Source of the DNA: Novosphingobium resinovorum
Lineage (GTDB): Bacteria; Pseudomonadota; Alphaproteobacteria; Sphingomonadales; Sphingomonadaceae
Reading direction: 5' to 3'
Assembly (NCBI RefSeq): GCF_027922145.1
Contig: NZ_BSFC01000003.1
Span: 34,831 to 98,830 of the forward strand
Length of the DNA stretch: 64,000 bases
Below, one piece after another: positions 9,381 through 17,531 of the stretch (position 1 is the stretch's first letter; the number at the start of each line of letters is the position of its first letter). Position numbers and translations under genes: made by a program. The notes under the pieces were generated by a model that was not told the DNA's origin, made no database searches, and saw nothing but the letters and a program-made list of their open reading frames with translations.

Positions 9381-10565
9381 ATGGCCACCACCGCCACCAC
9401 CACTGAGCACCATCTGGGCTATGCCCTCGTCGAGCAGGCGATGAAGGAAACCGGGATCGACAGCTTCGACAACGACAGCTGGCGCGAGGGCTTCGACGTC
9501 TTCACCCAGTCGTTCAACGAAGGCATCGCCAAGGGCTGGATGAGCGAAGGCGGCATCGCCCGCGCCCGGAACGACACGCTGCATTACCTACGCGGCCGCC
9601 TCAAGGTCTCGCAATACCTGCGCGAGAATCCGGAACTGCTGCAGCGCCCTGTAGAGCGCCCGGTCTTCGTCATGGGCGTGCCGCGCACCGGCACCACGCT
9701 GATGTCGAATCTCCTTGCCGCAGATCCCTCGCGTCGTTCGCCGCTGACCTGGGAGATCGACGATCCGGTGCCCCCGGTCACCTCGAACGCCCTGCTGACG
9801 ACCGACCCGCGCGCGACCACCCGGCTCGCGCAGGAGAAGGCCGCGCTCGAAGCCAACCCCGCCATGGGCAAGTATTATCGCGGCTCGGCGGTCTACCCCA
9901 ACGAATGCGTGTTCTTCATGGCGCACGATTTCAAGACGCTGATGATCGAGTCCAAGGGCAAGCTGCCGCTCTACAAGGACTTCATCTTCTCGTGCGACAT
10001 GACCAGCGCCTACGAGTACCACAAGAAGTTCCTGCAGGTTCTGCAGCAGCACACCACCGGCGTCTGGAACGTCAAGAAGCCCAGCCACTCGCTGTGGCTG
10101 GAGACGATCTTCAAGGTCTATCCCGACGCCCGCGTGATCTGGACCCACCGCGATCCCTTCACCGCGACGGGGTCGCTGTGCTCGGTGATCTCGCTCAGCC
10201 ATCAGGCGCACATGGGCCGGATCGATGCGGAGTGGCTGGCCGAGGACTACCCCTGGCAGGCGGCCGAGCACGCCAACCGCATCATGGATTTCCGCGACAA
10301 GTACGGCGAGGACAAGATCATCGACGTCCACTACGCCGACATCGTCGAGGACCCGGTCGCCGCAACGAAGAAGGTCTACGCGGCGCTGGGCGACGAATGG
10401 ACCGCCGAGGCCGAGGCCGGAGTCCAGAAGTGGGTGGACGACAACCCGCAGGACAAGTTCGGCCGCCACGAATACAAGCTGGCGCAATACGGGCTGAGCA
10501 AGGAGGCGCTGGAGCCGCTGTTCGAGCGCTACCTGTCACGCTACGACGTCGCGCGGGAGGGCTGA
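9381..10565 (+). CDS. Sulfotransferase family protein (PAPS-dependent type)
   Basis: 394 residues from ATG 9381; GGGAAGGGGA upstream may be the ribosome binding site, and no sulfotransferase signature lies upstream of this start. The phosphosulfate-binding loop VFVMGVPRTGTTLMSNLL is near residue 100 and the 3'-phosphate motif VIWTHRDPFTATGSLCS near 255, both characteristic of the Sulfotransfer_3 group. Such enzymes transfer sulfate from PAPS to hydroxyls, but many bacterial members have no known substrate. It is followed one base later by a VOC-fold gene, so the two form an operon. The presence of an alkylsulfatase-like protein nearby hints at sulfate-ester chemistry on the same substrate; this is inference. 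Confidence 0.82.
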   Translation: MATTATTTEHHLGYALVEQAMKETGIDSFDNDSWREGFDVFTQSFNEGIAKGWMSEGGIARARNDTLHYLRGRLKVSQYLRENPELLQRPVERPVFVMGVPRTGTTLMSNLLAADPSRRSPLTWEIDDPVPPVTSNALLTTDPRATTRLAQEKAALEANPAMGKYYRGSAVYPNECVFFMAHDFKTLMIESKGKLPLYKDFIFSCDMTSAYEYHKKFLQVLQQHTTGVWNVKKPSHSLWLETIFKVYPDARVIWTHRDPFTATGSLCSVISLSHQAHMGRIDAEWLAEDYPWQAAEHANRIMDFRDKYGEDKIIDVHYADIVEDPVAATKKVYAALGDEWTAEAEAGVQKWVDDNPQDKFGRHEYKLAQYGLSKEALEPLFERYLSRYDVAREG

Positions 10566-10566
10566 G

Positions 10567-11043
10567 ATGCTCGAAGGGCTGCACTACCAGAACGCCTATG
10601 TCTGTGACGACATTGAAGCAGGGATCGACCTGTTCCGAGGGCGCGGGCTGGAAAAGGAACCGACGATCATCCCGGTCGACCAGACCGTGCTGACGCCATC
10701 GGGGCCGAAGCGCCAGAAAAGCCGCATCTGCTTCATCTGGATCGACGACCTGCAATATGAACTGATCGAGAGCGAGATCGACGAGGTCGGCATCTTTGCC
10801 AACTGCCTGTCGAATGGCGGCCCCTTGCGCTTCCATCACATCTGCTTCCGGGTGCCCGACTGGGCCGACTTCCGCTCGCGGGTGAACGCGCAGGAATTCC
10901 CGATCGCGATGGAGCGCGACTTGTCGGGCGAGCCGGAGGGCGGACTGAAATTCCTGTACCTCGATGCGCGCAAGGTCTTCGGGCACTACATCGAATATAC
11001 CTGGATGCCCGAGCCGATGTGGCAGCATATCCGGGCGATGTGA
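10567..11043 (+). CDS. VOC (glyoxalase/dioxygenase fold) protein
   Basis: 158 residues with two beta-alpha-beta-beta-beta halves: LEGLHYQNAYVCDDIEAGID at the N-terminus and LRFHHICFRVPDWADFRSRV in the second half, ending FGHYIEYTWMPEPMW. Candidate metal ligands are His in FHHICF and Glu in HYIEYTW; the first half has His6. VOC proteins include isomerases, epimerases, dioxygenases and binding proteins, so the reaction cannot be named. It begins one base after the sulfotransferase stop and shares its transcript. It converges on the F420 biosynthesis operon with a repeat element between. Confidence 0.72.
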   Translation: MLEGLHYQNAYVCDDIEAGIDLFRGRGLEKEPTIIPVDQTVLTPSGPKRQKSRICFIWIDDLQYELIESEIDEVGIFANCLSNGGPLRFHHICFRVPDWADFRSRVNAQEFPIAMERDLSGEPEGGLKFLYLDARKVFGHYIEYTWMPEPMWQHIRAM

Positions 11044-11069
11044 GAACCGGGCTGGCGTTTTAACGCCGG

Positions 11070-11142
11070 GGCTTCGACAAGCTCAGCCTGAGCGGGATTG
11101 GAGGTTTACACTAAACCCGCTCACCCTGAGCTTGTCGAAGGG
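11070..11142. repeat. Paired palindromic repeat, family A
   Basis: Inverted copies of the TTCGACAAGCTCAGCCTGAG unit lie at 11072-11096 and 11118-11141, and a small palindrome GGCGTTTTAACGCC precedes them at about 11053. The right arm stops at the fbiC stop codon (11143). Position between convergent genes suggests a bidirectional terminator-like structure. Confidence 0.8.
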
Positions 11143-13467
11143 TCAGGCCATCACTCCCACATCTCCATAAAGCGTCGTCCTCTGCCGCAGCTTGCGTCCG
11201 ACGCTCTCCGCCGCCGCGCGCATGTCGGAAACCTCAGCCAGTTGCCCGTGCGAGGCTCCGGCCGCGCGGCTGATGCTCTCGTCCATCAGCACTCCGCCAA
11301 GGTCGTTGGCGCCTGCCGCCAGCACCGCCGCCGCCCCGTCCATGCCCAGCTTGACCCATGAGACCTGTATCGAATCGATCGCCCCGTGCAGCGCCAACCG
11401 GGCGACCGCATGCATCATCACTGCCTCACGCCAGGTCGGCCCCTTGCGACACTGGCCCTTGCGGTAGAACGGCGCCTCCATGTGGACGAGCGGCAGCGGC
11501 ACGAACTCGGTGATACCGCCGGTGTCGAGTTGCAGATTGCGCAAAGCCAGCAAATGCCGCGCCCAGTGCAGCGGGCTTTCGAGGTGTCCGAACATGATCG
11601 TCGATGTGGTCGGCAGCCCCACCCGATGCGCCGAACCGACCACATCGAGCCATTCGGCGGTCGTCAGCTTGTCCGGGCAGATCTTCTCGCGAATATCGTC
11701 GCACAGGATTTCCGCCGCCGTACCGGGGAGCGAACCCAGCCCCGCATCGCGCAGCATGGACAGATAATCCGAGACCGGCATCCCCAGCGTGCGGGCACCC
11801 TGGCTGACCTCCAGCGGCGAGAAGGCATGGACGTGCAGGTCCGGGCACGCATCTTTCACCGCGCGCAGGATCGAGAGGTAGGTCTCGCCAGTGTAGCGCG
11901 GGTGGATGCCGCCCTGCAGGCAAACTTCGGTCGCCCCGCGCGCCACCGCCTCACGGGCGCGGCCGGCGATCTCCTCGAGGTCGAGGTCGTAGGGCTTGTC
12001 ACGATAGCCCGCCTTGCTGCTGGTCTTCGAAAAGGCGCAGAACGAACAGGCATGCGTGCAGATGTTAGTGTAGTTGATGTTGCGGTTGACGACGTACGTG
12101 ACGACGTCGCCGCGCACCTCGGCCCGCAAGGCGTCCGCCGCCTCCACCACCGCCTGCGCAGCACTGCCCCGAGCCGCGAACAGCGCGGCGATCTCTTCCT
12201 CGCCGAGCGCAAAGCCGCTTGCCGCGCGATCGAGTATCCGGTGCAGCCGCGCCGCCACCGGGCCGTCGTGCCGCATGCCAAGCGGCGCGTGCACTGTCCC
12301 CGGCGCGCGGTCCGTGATGCCGGGACTCCAGCGGCTGTCGCGCCCCAGTCCATCGGCATCGGCAAGTCGCAGGACTGCAGATCGGATCGCCGGATCGAGC
12401 CAGCCTTCCGCCTCAACGAAGCGCGGATAGATCGTCAGCCGCTCTACCAGCGGCAGCCCGGCCCGGGCGCAGACCGCCTCAAGCCGCGCGATTTCGGGCC
12501 AGGGCGCCTCGGGGTTCACGTGATCGAGCGTCACCGGGGAGATGCCCCCCCAGTCGTCGATGCCTGCGTCGATCAGTTCGACGAGGCGCTCATCATTGAG
12601 GTTCGGCGGTGCCTGCACCGACACTTTGTCCGGCAGCACGATCCGCGCGGCGGCGATGGTGCGCAGGAAGTCCGCTTCGCTCGCCTCGATAGCGCCGGAC
12701 ATCTTCGTGCCGGGCTTCGGGCAGAAATTCTGGACGATGACTTCCTGCAGGTGCCCATGCTCTTCGTACAGATCGCGCAGGGCGATCAGCGCCTCGATCC
12801 GCTCGCGCGGGGTCTCGCCGATGCCGATGAGGACGCCGCTCGTGGTCGGCACCCGCGCCCGCCCTGCCGCCGCCAGCGACGCGAGACGAACCGCGGGGAC
12901 CTTGTCCGGCGATCCATGATGGCACATGCCCTTGTCGAGCAGGCGCTCGGACGTACTCTCCAGCATCAGCCCGACCGATGCCGCGACCGGGCGCAGCATC
13001 CGCCAGTCGGCCTCCTCCAGAACCCCGGCATTGATATGCGGAAGCAGGCCCGTCTCTTCCAGAACCCGCTGCGCACAGTGGCGCACGTAGTCGATGGTGC
13101 GCGTGAAGCCGCGCTCCTCCAGCCACTCGCGCGCGGCTGAATAACGCCGCTCAGGCGCGTCGCCGAGCGTGAACAGCGCTTCCTTGCAGCCCGCCGCGAG
13201 CCCGGCCCGCGCGATGTCCAGCACCTCTTCCTCGGTCAGATAAGGGGCATGCAGCCGGGAGGGCGTCGTCGCGAAGGTGCAGTAGTGGCATACGTCGGCG
13301 CAGAGCCGGGTCAGCGGGATGAAGACCTTGCGCGAATAGGTCATCCGTGCCGGTGTCAGCGCTCCGAAGCGGGTGTCGCGCCGCATCCGTGCCTCGGCGA
13401 GAACATCGTCCAGTGGCGCGGTGAGGAGACGGGTTATCAGTGCTTCGTCGTCGCGTGCCATGGTCAT
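11143..13467 (-). CDS. fbiC: 7,8-didemethyl-8-hydroxy-5-deazariboflavin (FO) synthase, CofG-CofH fusion
   Basis: 774 residues, two radical-SAM halves. The CofG-like N-terminal half has CADVCHYC (Cys56, 60, 63) and the CofH-like C-terminal half has CTHACSFC (about 469-476), each a CxxxCxxC [4Fe-4S] site. Together they join a tyrosine-derived radical to the ribityl diaminouracil intermediate of flavin synthesis to give FO, the deazaflavin chromophore of coenzyme F420. The single-polypeptide form is the actinobacterial FbiC arrangement; archaea and cyanobacteria use separate CofG and CofH. Its ATG overlaps the cofD stop by four bases, so cofE-cofD-fbiC is a tightly coupled operon with fbiC last. 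Confidence 0.95.
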   Translation of the reverse strand: MTMARDDEALITRLLTAPLDDVLAEARMRRDTRFGALTPARMTYSRKVFIPLTRLCADVCHYCTFATTPSRLHAPYLTEEEVLDIARAGLAAGCKEALFTLGDAPERRYSAAREWLEERGFTRTIDYVRHCAQRVLEETGLLPHINAGVLEEADWRMLRPVAASVGLMLESTSERLLDKGMCHHGSPDKVPAVRLASLAAAGRARVPTTSGVLIGIGETPRERIEALIALRDLYEEHGHLQEVIVQNFCPKPGTKMSGAIEASEADFLRTIAAARIVLPDKVSVQAPPNLNDERLVELIDAGIDDWGGISPVTLDHVNPEAPWPEIARLEAVCARAGLPLVERLTIYPRFVEAEGWLDPAIRSAVLRLADADGLGRDSRWSPGITDRAPGTVHAPLGMRHDGPVAARLHRILDRAASGFALGEEEIAALFAARGSAAQAVVEAADALRAEVRGDVVTYVVNRNINYTNICTHACSFCAFSKTSSKAGYRDKPYDLDLEEIAGRAREAVARGATEVCLQGGIHPRYTGETYLSILRAVKDACPDLHVHAFSPLEVSQGARTLGMPVSDYLSMLRDAGLGSLPGTAAEILCDDIREKICPDKLTTAEWLDVVGSAHRVGLPTTSTIMFGHLESPLHWARHLLALRNLQLDTGGITEFVPLPLVHMEAPFYRKGQCRKGPTWREAVMMHAVARLALHGAIDSIQVSWVKLGMDGAAAVLAAGANDLGGVLMDESISRAAGASHGQLAEVSDMRAAAESVGRKLRQRTTLYGDVGVMA

Positions 13468-14429
13468 CCTGTTTCGATACCGGCTGCGATCAGTGCTTCG
13501 CGCGCAAGCCTCTCCCGGTCACCGGCGTGGCACATGACTGTTGGGCAAACGGTGACCGAAAGGCCCCTCTCCCGCAAGCCCCCCGCATCGGCGGCATCGG
13601 CCTCGTCGATCACCAGATGGTCGAGAAGATCGCCCCGGTGATTGGAGTAGTGATCGGCGATCGAGACGTTGGAAACGGGCCTGCCCAGTTCTCCCAACAA
13701 CTTGCCGAGCGGTCCCTTGATCGACGCGCCGCCGACCAGCGGCGATACCGCCACCACAGGAACTCGCCGCCGCACTAGTGCCTCGCGCACACCTTCGAGA
13801 CTGAGGATCGGATCGACGCTGAGGTACGGATTCGAGGGGCAAATGACGATGGCGGCAAGGTCGTCGCGGGCCAGTGCCTCGGCGAATGCGGGCGATGGCG
13901 CAGCACCGGGAACGCCGTCGAACCGCACGCCGGTGGCCACCGGCCGGCACTGCTCGGCGACGAAATAGCGCTGGAAGTCCAGCCACCCCTGCGCAGTGCC
14001 GACTTGGGTGCGCACGGGGGCATCGCTCATGGGAACTATCGCGTGCGCGATACCGAGTTCGCGCGTCAGCCGCGTGGTCACCTGCGACAAGGTATCGCCG
14101 GCGCGCAGCCGCCAGGACCGGGCGATGTGCATCCCCATGTCGCGATCGCCGAGGTTGAACCAGTCCGCCTCGCCCAGCGCGCGCAGCATGGCCATGGCCT
14201 GCCATGTCTCGTCCTTCACGCCCCAGCCGCGCACCGTGTCGTTGAGCCCCGCGAGTGCGTAAGTTACCGAATCGATGTCCGGGCAGATCGTCAGGCCAAG
14301 GTGCTCGAAGTCGTCCCCCGTATTGACCACGATGGTGAGGTCTTTCGGCGCGAGCACTGCCGCCAGCCCCGCCGCCAGCTTAGCCCCGCCGACACCGCCG
14401 CTGAGAGCGAGTACGTGCTTGCCCGTCAT
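13464..14429 (-). CDS. cofD: 2-phospho-L-lactate transferase (F420 synthesis)
   Basis: 321 residues, normal for CofD/FbiA. It transfers the phospholactyl (or phosphoenolpyruvyl/phosphoglyceryl) group from its GDP derivative to FO, forming F420-0 or a variant. Family motifs are visible: ALSGGVGGAKLAAGLA at the N-terminus, VVNTGDDFEHLGLTICPDID near residues 34-53, and ICPSNPYLSVDPIL near 200. Four-base overlaps with cofE upstream and fbiC downstream indicate coupled translation. Which C3 unit is used (2-phospholactate, PEP or 3-phosphoglycerate) cannot be told from this gene alone. Confidence 0.95.
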   Translation of the reverse strand: MTGKHVLALSGGVGGAKLAAGLAAVLAPKDLTIVVNTGDDFEHLGLTICPDIDSVTYALAGLNDTVRGWGVKDETWQAMAMLRALGEADWFNLGDRDMGMHIARSWRLRAGDTLSQVTTRLTRELGIAHAIVPMSDAPVRTQVGTAQGWLDFQRYFVAEQCRPVATGVRFDGVPGAAPSPAFAEALARDDLAAIVICPSNPYLSVDPILSLEGVREALVRRRVPVVAVSPLVGGASIKGPLGKLLGELGRPVSNVSIADHYSNHRGDLLDHLVIDEADAADAGGLRERGLSVTVCPTVMCHAGDRERLAREALIAAGIETG

Positions 14430-15208
14430 CGAAACATGTCCTGTTCCACTGGACGCAGGCCGCTCACCGCACCCGGTCCGTCATCCTCGCAGGTCCAGCG
14501 GCCTGCGCCCCGCACGATGGCGACCGGCGTGCCTTCGTCCCCCTCGCCCATGACCAACGTCGCCATAGCTGCGATCGAGTCCGCCACGGCAATCACCGTT
14601 GCCTGCAGCGTACGGCCGTAGAGATCGACGCCGCGCCCTCGGCGGTCCTCCAGCACGGCAAGCCCCGCGCAGCCGATCGCGGTGCCCACCGTGCCAATGC
14701 GCCATGCGCGGCCCATGGAGTCGGCGATCACCACCGCCACCCGCACGCCGCTGGCCTCGGCCAGTTCCGCGCGCAGGCGCCGCGCAGACGCATCTGGCTC
14801 GCACGGCCAGAGCAGCACCGTGCCCGCATCTCCACCGGAGACATTGCTGGCGTCGATCCCGGCATTGGCAAGCACATGGCCGGTGCGATGCCGGGCGATG
14901 ATCGCGGCCGGATGCGGACGCATGATCTCGGCGCTCTCGTCCAGGATCGCCTGCGCCATGGCAGGATCGCGCCCGGTCCGCTCCGCTAGAGCCCGCGCCT
15001 CCTCTCCCGGCGTCAGCGCCGCAAGGTCGATTGAACGCCCTTCGATCTTGGAGACGATCTTCTGCGCAACCACGCAGATATCGCCATCGCGTAAGCCGTC
15101 ACCCTGGGCCACGAGCGCGGTGCAAATCGCTTGCGCAATAGACTGCCCCGCGGCGAACATGGGCAATCCGGCAAGCGGTCGTACTGTAAGTTCTCGAAGA
15201 GCGTTCAT
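14426..15208 (-). CDS. cofE: Coenzyme F420-0:L-glutamate ligase
   Basis: 260 residues, matching stand-alone CofE rather than the longer two-domain FbiB of actinobacteria. It adds gamma-linked glutamates to F420-0 using GTP. Recognisable segments are VVAQKIVSKIEGR near residue 47, RTGHVLANAGIDASN near 107, and VVIADSMGRAWRIGTVGTAIG near 158. The C-terminal FMN-binding nitroreductase-like domain of FbiB, which reduces dehydro-F420, is absent. It is the first gene of cofE-cofD-fbiC and is divergent from the F420:NADPH oxidoreductase gene 82 bases away. Confidence 0.93.
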   Translation of the reverse strand: MNALRELTVRPLAGLPMFAAGQSIAQAICTALVAQGDGLRDGDICVVAQKIVSKIEGRSIDLAALTPGEEARALAERTGRDPAMAQAILDESAEIMRPHPAAIIARHRTGHVLANAGIDASNVSGGDAGTVLLWPCEPDASARRLRAELAEASGVRVAVVIADSMGRAWRIGTVGTAIGCAGLAVLEDRRGRGVDLYGRTLQATVIAVADSIAAMATLVMGEGDEGTPVAIVRGAGRWTCEDDGPGAVSGLRPVEQDMFR

Positions 15209-15290
15209 CCTGTTCTCCCGAACGACACCTTAGGTCCGCCCCCGACAACGACAATCCAAGGGCGCGAAACTTCGCGGGAGAGATACAAGC
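15209..15290. promoter_or_regulatory. Shared divergent promoter region of the two F420 operons
   Basis: 82 bases separate the cofE and npdG starts, so both F420 operons must be driven from here. The plus-strand gene has a GGGAGAGA ribosome binding site about eight bases before its ATG. I see no long palindrome. Promoter function is inferred from the arrangement. Confidence 0.45.
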
Positions 15291-15941
15291 ATGGCAAGCA
15301 TCGCAGTCATCGGCGGCACGGGAGCCCTCGGCAAAGGTATTGCGCGCAGGCTCGTCGCGGCCGGTCACGCGGTGACGATCGGCTCCCGCTCCGCCGAAAA
15401 AGCGCAAGCAACCGCCGAGGAGCTGGGCGCGGCGGGCCATGCCGCCAACGCCGATGCGGCGGAAGGCAAAGACGTGGTGATCGTGACGGTGCCGCACGGC
15501 TCACAGGGCGATACCCTTGCGCAGATCCGCGACCGGATAGGAGATGCGGTGGTCGTGGATACGACCGTTCCGCTCGTTCCGCCCAAGGTCATGCGCGTGC
15601 AGCTTCCCGTCGAGGGCAGCGCCGCCGCGCAGGCCCGGGCGCATCTTGGCCCCGAGGCACGGCTGGTGACGGCGTTCCACAACGTCTCGGCGCATCACCT
15701 CGATTCCGACCATGCGATCGACTGCGACGTGCTGGTCTTTTCCGACGACGTCGCCGCGCGCCAGACGGTGGTGGACTTGTGCCCCGGCATGGGCCTGCGC
15801 GGCCTTTCGGGCGGAGCGCTCGCCAACTCGGCGGCGGCGGAAGCGCTGACCTCGATCCTCATCTACATGAACAAGACCTACAAGGCCGACGGCGCGGGTA
15901 TCCGCTTCACCAATCTGGCCGAAGCGCCCGCGATCCCATGA
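15291..15941 (+). CDS. npdG: F420:NADPH oxidoreductase
   Basis: 216 residues, the usual size of Fno/NpdG. It exchanges hydride between NADPH and F420 and so supplies reduced F420H2. The N-terminal Rossmann motif IAVIGGTGALGKGIARRL is followed by IGSRSAEKA, where the Ser-Arg pair binds the 2'-phosphate of NADP. FHNVSAHHL and GLRGLSGGALANS match conserved segments near the deazaflavin site. Its stop overlaps the cofC start by four bases, tying cofactor reduction and synthesis into one transcript. Some relatives of this fold are ferric reductases, but the position within F420 genes makes NpdG the better reading. Confidence 0.88.
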   Translation: MASIAVIGGTGALGKGIARRLVAAGHAVTIGSRSAEKAQATAEELGAAGHAANADAAEGKDVVIVTVPHGSQGDTLAQIRDRIGDAVVVDTTVPLVPPKVMRVQLPVEGSAAAQARAHLGPEARLVTAFHNVSAHHLDSDHAIDCDVLVFSDDVAARQTVVDLCPGMGLRGLSGGALANSAAAEALTSILIYMNKTYKADGAGIRFTNLAEAPAIP

Positions 15942-16516
15942 CCGTCTGGGCGCTCATCCCGGTCAAGGCACGAGGACGCGGCAAGACCCGCCTCGCCCCC
16001 GCGCTGCCCCCTCATGAGCGTGACAGGCTGGTCGAAGCGATGCTGTCGCGCGTGATCGAGGCGGCAGCGGGCGCGGTGGACCGTACGATCCTGCTGGGAC
16101 CACCACGCGGCGCGTTGCCCTTCATCTTCGACGATGGTGACGGACTCAACGCGGCGCTGGAAAACGCGCTGGCAATCCTGTCGCGAGGTGCTCCGCCCGA
16201 TCGACTGATCGTCGTCGCGGGAGACCTGCCGCGCCTTGATGCACAGGACCTGCGCCAGCTTGCCGCCCTGCCCGCCTGCACCCTCGGCATCGCCACCGAT
16301 CGCCACGGCACCGGCACCAATGCGCTCTCGCTACCCTTGCCCAAAGCGGCAGACTTTCGCTTCCAGTACGGCACCGGCAGTGCCGAACTTCACCGCGCGG
16401 CTGCGGAAACGCTCGGTCTGAACGCCGTGACGATCACCACGCCGGGTCTCGCAAATGATATAGACGAGCCCGCCGACCTGGCCGATGCTGCACACCTGTT
16501 CGCTTTGACGAACTGA
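15938..16516 (+). CDS. cofC: 2-phospho-L-lactate guanylyltransferase (F420 synthesis)
   Basis: 192 residues, nucleotidyltransferase fold. It activates the C3 phosphoacid with GTP to form the donor used by CofD. The N-terminus MTVWALIPVKARGRGKTRLA carries the GxGKxRL nucleotide loop; VVAGDLPRLDAQDL near residue 93 includes the metal-binding Asp; GTGTNALSL and FQYGTGSAELH are conserved CofC segments, and NDIDEPADL is the typical C-terminal metal site. The ATG overlaps the npdG stop (ATGA). With fbiC, cofD and cofE this provides all recognised FO-to-F420 activities. Confidence 0.93.
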   Translation: MTVWALIPVKARGRGKTRLAPALPPHERDRLVEAMLSRVIEAAAGAVDRTILLGPPRGALPFIFDDGDGLNAALENALAILSRGAPPDRLIVVAGDLPRLDAQDLRQLAALPACTLGIATDRHGTGTNALSLPLPKAADFRFQYGTGSAELHRAAAETLGLNAVTITTPGLANDIDEPADLADAAHLFALTN

Positions 16517-16554
16517 CCAGAGGCCGCACACGGCCCCGTAAAGCGGAGAGGCGA

Positions 16555-17412
16555 GTGCAGGCAAGCGACATCGACCTGACCGGGCAAGTGGCCTTCGTGA
16601 CTGGCGGCGGCGGCGGCATCGGCCGCTCGATCGCGCTGTGCATGGCCGACATGGGCGCCGACGTGGCGATCATAGAGGCGATCCCGGAACGCTGCGCGCA
16701 AGTCACCGCGATGATCGAGGCGCGTGGCCGCAAGGCGCTGTGCATCCCCGGCAACGTCATGGACGTCGAGGCCCTGCAAGGCGCGATCGCGCGCACGGCG
16801 GACACTTTCGGACGGCTCGACGTGCTGGTGAACAACGCGGGCGGCGTGACCCGACGCGGATTCCTCGACCTCACTGAGAAGAACTGGCGTCGGCACATCG
16901 ACCTCAACCTTGTCAGCAATCTCGCCGCGACACAGGCGGCGGTGCCGGTGATGATCGCAGGCGGGCGCGGCGGCGCGATCGTCAACGTCACCAGTATCGA
17001 GGCGAGCCGGGCTGCGCCGGGCTATGCCGTCTATGCCGCGTGCAAGGCAGGGATCAACAACCTCACCCGCACTCTCGCGCTCGAATTCGCCGAGCACGGC
17101 ATCCGCGTGAACACCATCGCGCCCGACTACACGGTGACGCCCGGCACGCGCGGCCAGTTCACCGGCCCGGTGGACGAGGCGGCGTGGTTCCAGCCCAGCC
17201 CCGCGCAAGTCGAAAGCGCCCGCAAGCGCATTCCTGCGGGCCGCCCCGGGATCGACGAGGAATGCGGCCGCGTGGCGGTGTTCCTCGCCTCCCCGATGGC
17301 CAGCTACGTGACCGGCACCGTGATCCCGGTAGACGGAGGCTCGTGGGCCTCGGGCGGATGGGCGCGCGACCGTAACGAGGTCTGGATTCTGCCGCCTGAA
17401 GTCACCGAGTAA
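16555..17412 (+). CDS. Short-chain dehydrogenase/reductase, GTG start
   Basis: 285 residues. The start is GTG at 16555, supported by CGGAGAGG four bases upstream and by the SDR-type N-terminus beginning at once (SDIDLTGQVAFVTGGGGGIG). NNAGGVTRRG near residue 97, catalytic Ser in NVTSIEASRA and YAACK are present; an insertion around EAAWFQPSPAQVESARKRIP precedes the C-terminal TGTVIPVDGGSW. It follows cofC by 38 bases and may be on the same transcript, so the enzyme may act in the pathway that needs F420. It more likely uses NAD(P) itself. Confidence 0.84.
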   Translation: MQASDIDLTGQVAFVTGGGGGIGRSIALCMADMGADVAIIEAIPERCAQVTAMIEARGRKALCIPGNVMDVEALQGAIARTADTFGRLDVLVNNAGGVTRRGFLDLTEKNWRRHIDLNLVSNLAATQAAVPVMIAGGRGGAIVNVTSIEASRAAPGYAVYAACKAGINNLTRTLALEFAEHGIRVNTIAPDYTVTPGTRGQFTGPVDEAAWFQPSPAQVESARKRIPAGRPGIDEECGRVAVFLASPMASYVTGTVIPVDGGSWASGGWARDRNEVWILPPEVTE

Positions 17413-17430
17413 ACCATGCCCACTTTCATC

Positions 17431-17504
17431 GTCATTGCGAGCGCAGCGAAGCAATCCAGCGATGCGCAAACCGCCCTGGGTTGCTTCGCTCCGCTCGCAA
17501 TGAC
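17431..17504. repeat. Paired palindromic repeat, family B
   Basis: Inverted copies of GTCATTGCGAGCGCAGCGAA and its complement flank a short spacer containing GCGCAAACCGCC. Near-identical pairs, including part of the spacer, occur at 28710-28783 and (variant spacer) 40164-40239. Here it lies between two plus-strand genes. Confidence 0.85.
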
Positions 17505-17531
17505 GAACCCGGTTCATGAAACGAGAGAGCG

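Noticed and set aside
15131..16516. 461-residue frame that appears to extend CofC upstream
   Set aside because: The extra sequence is the out-of-frame npdG gene; CofC begins at 15938, where its GTP-binding N-terminus starts.
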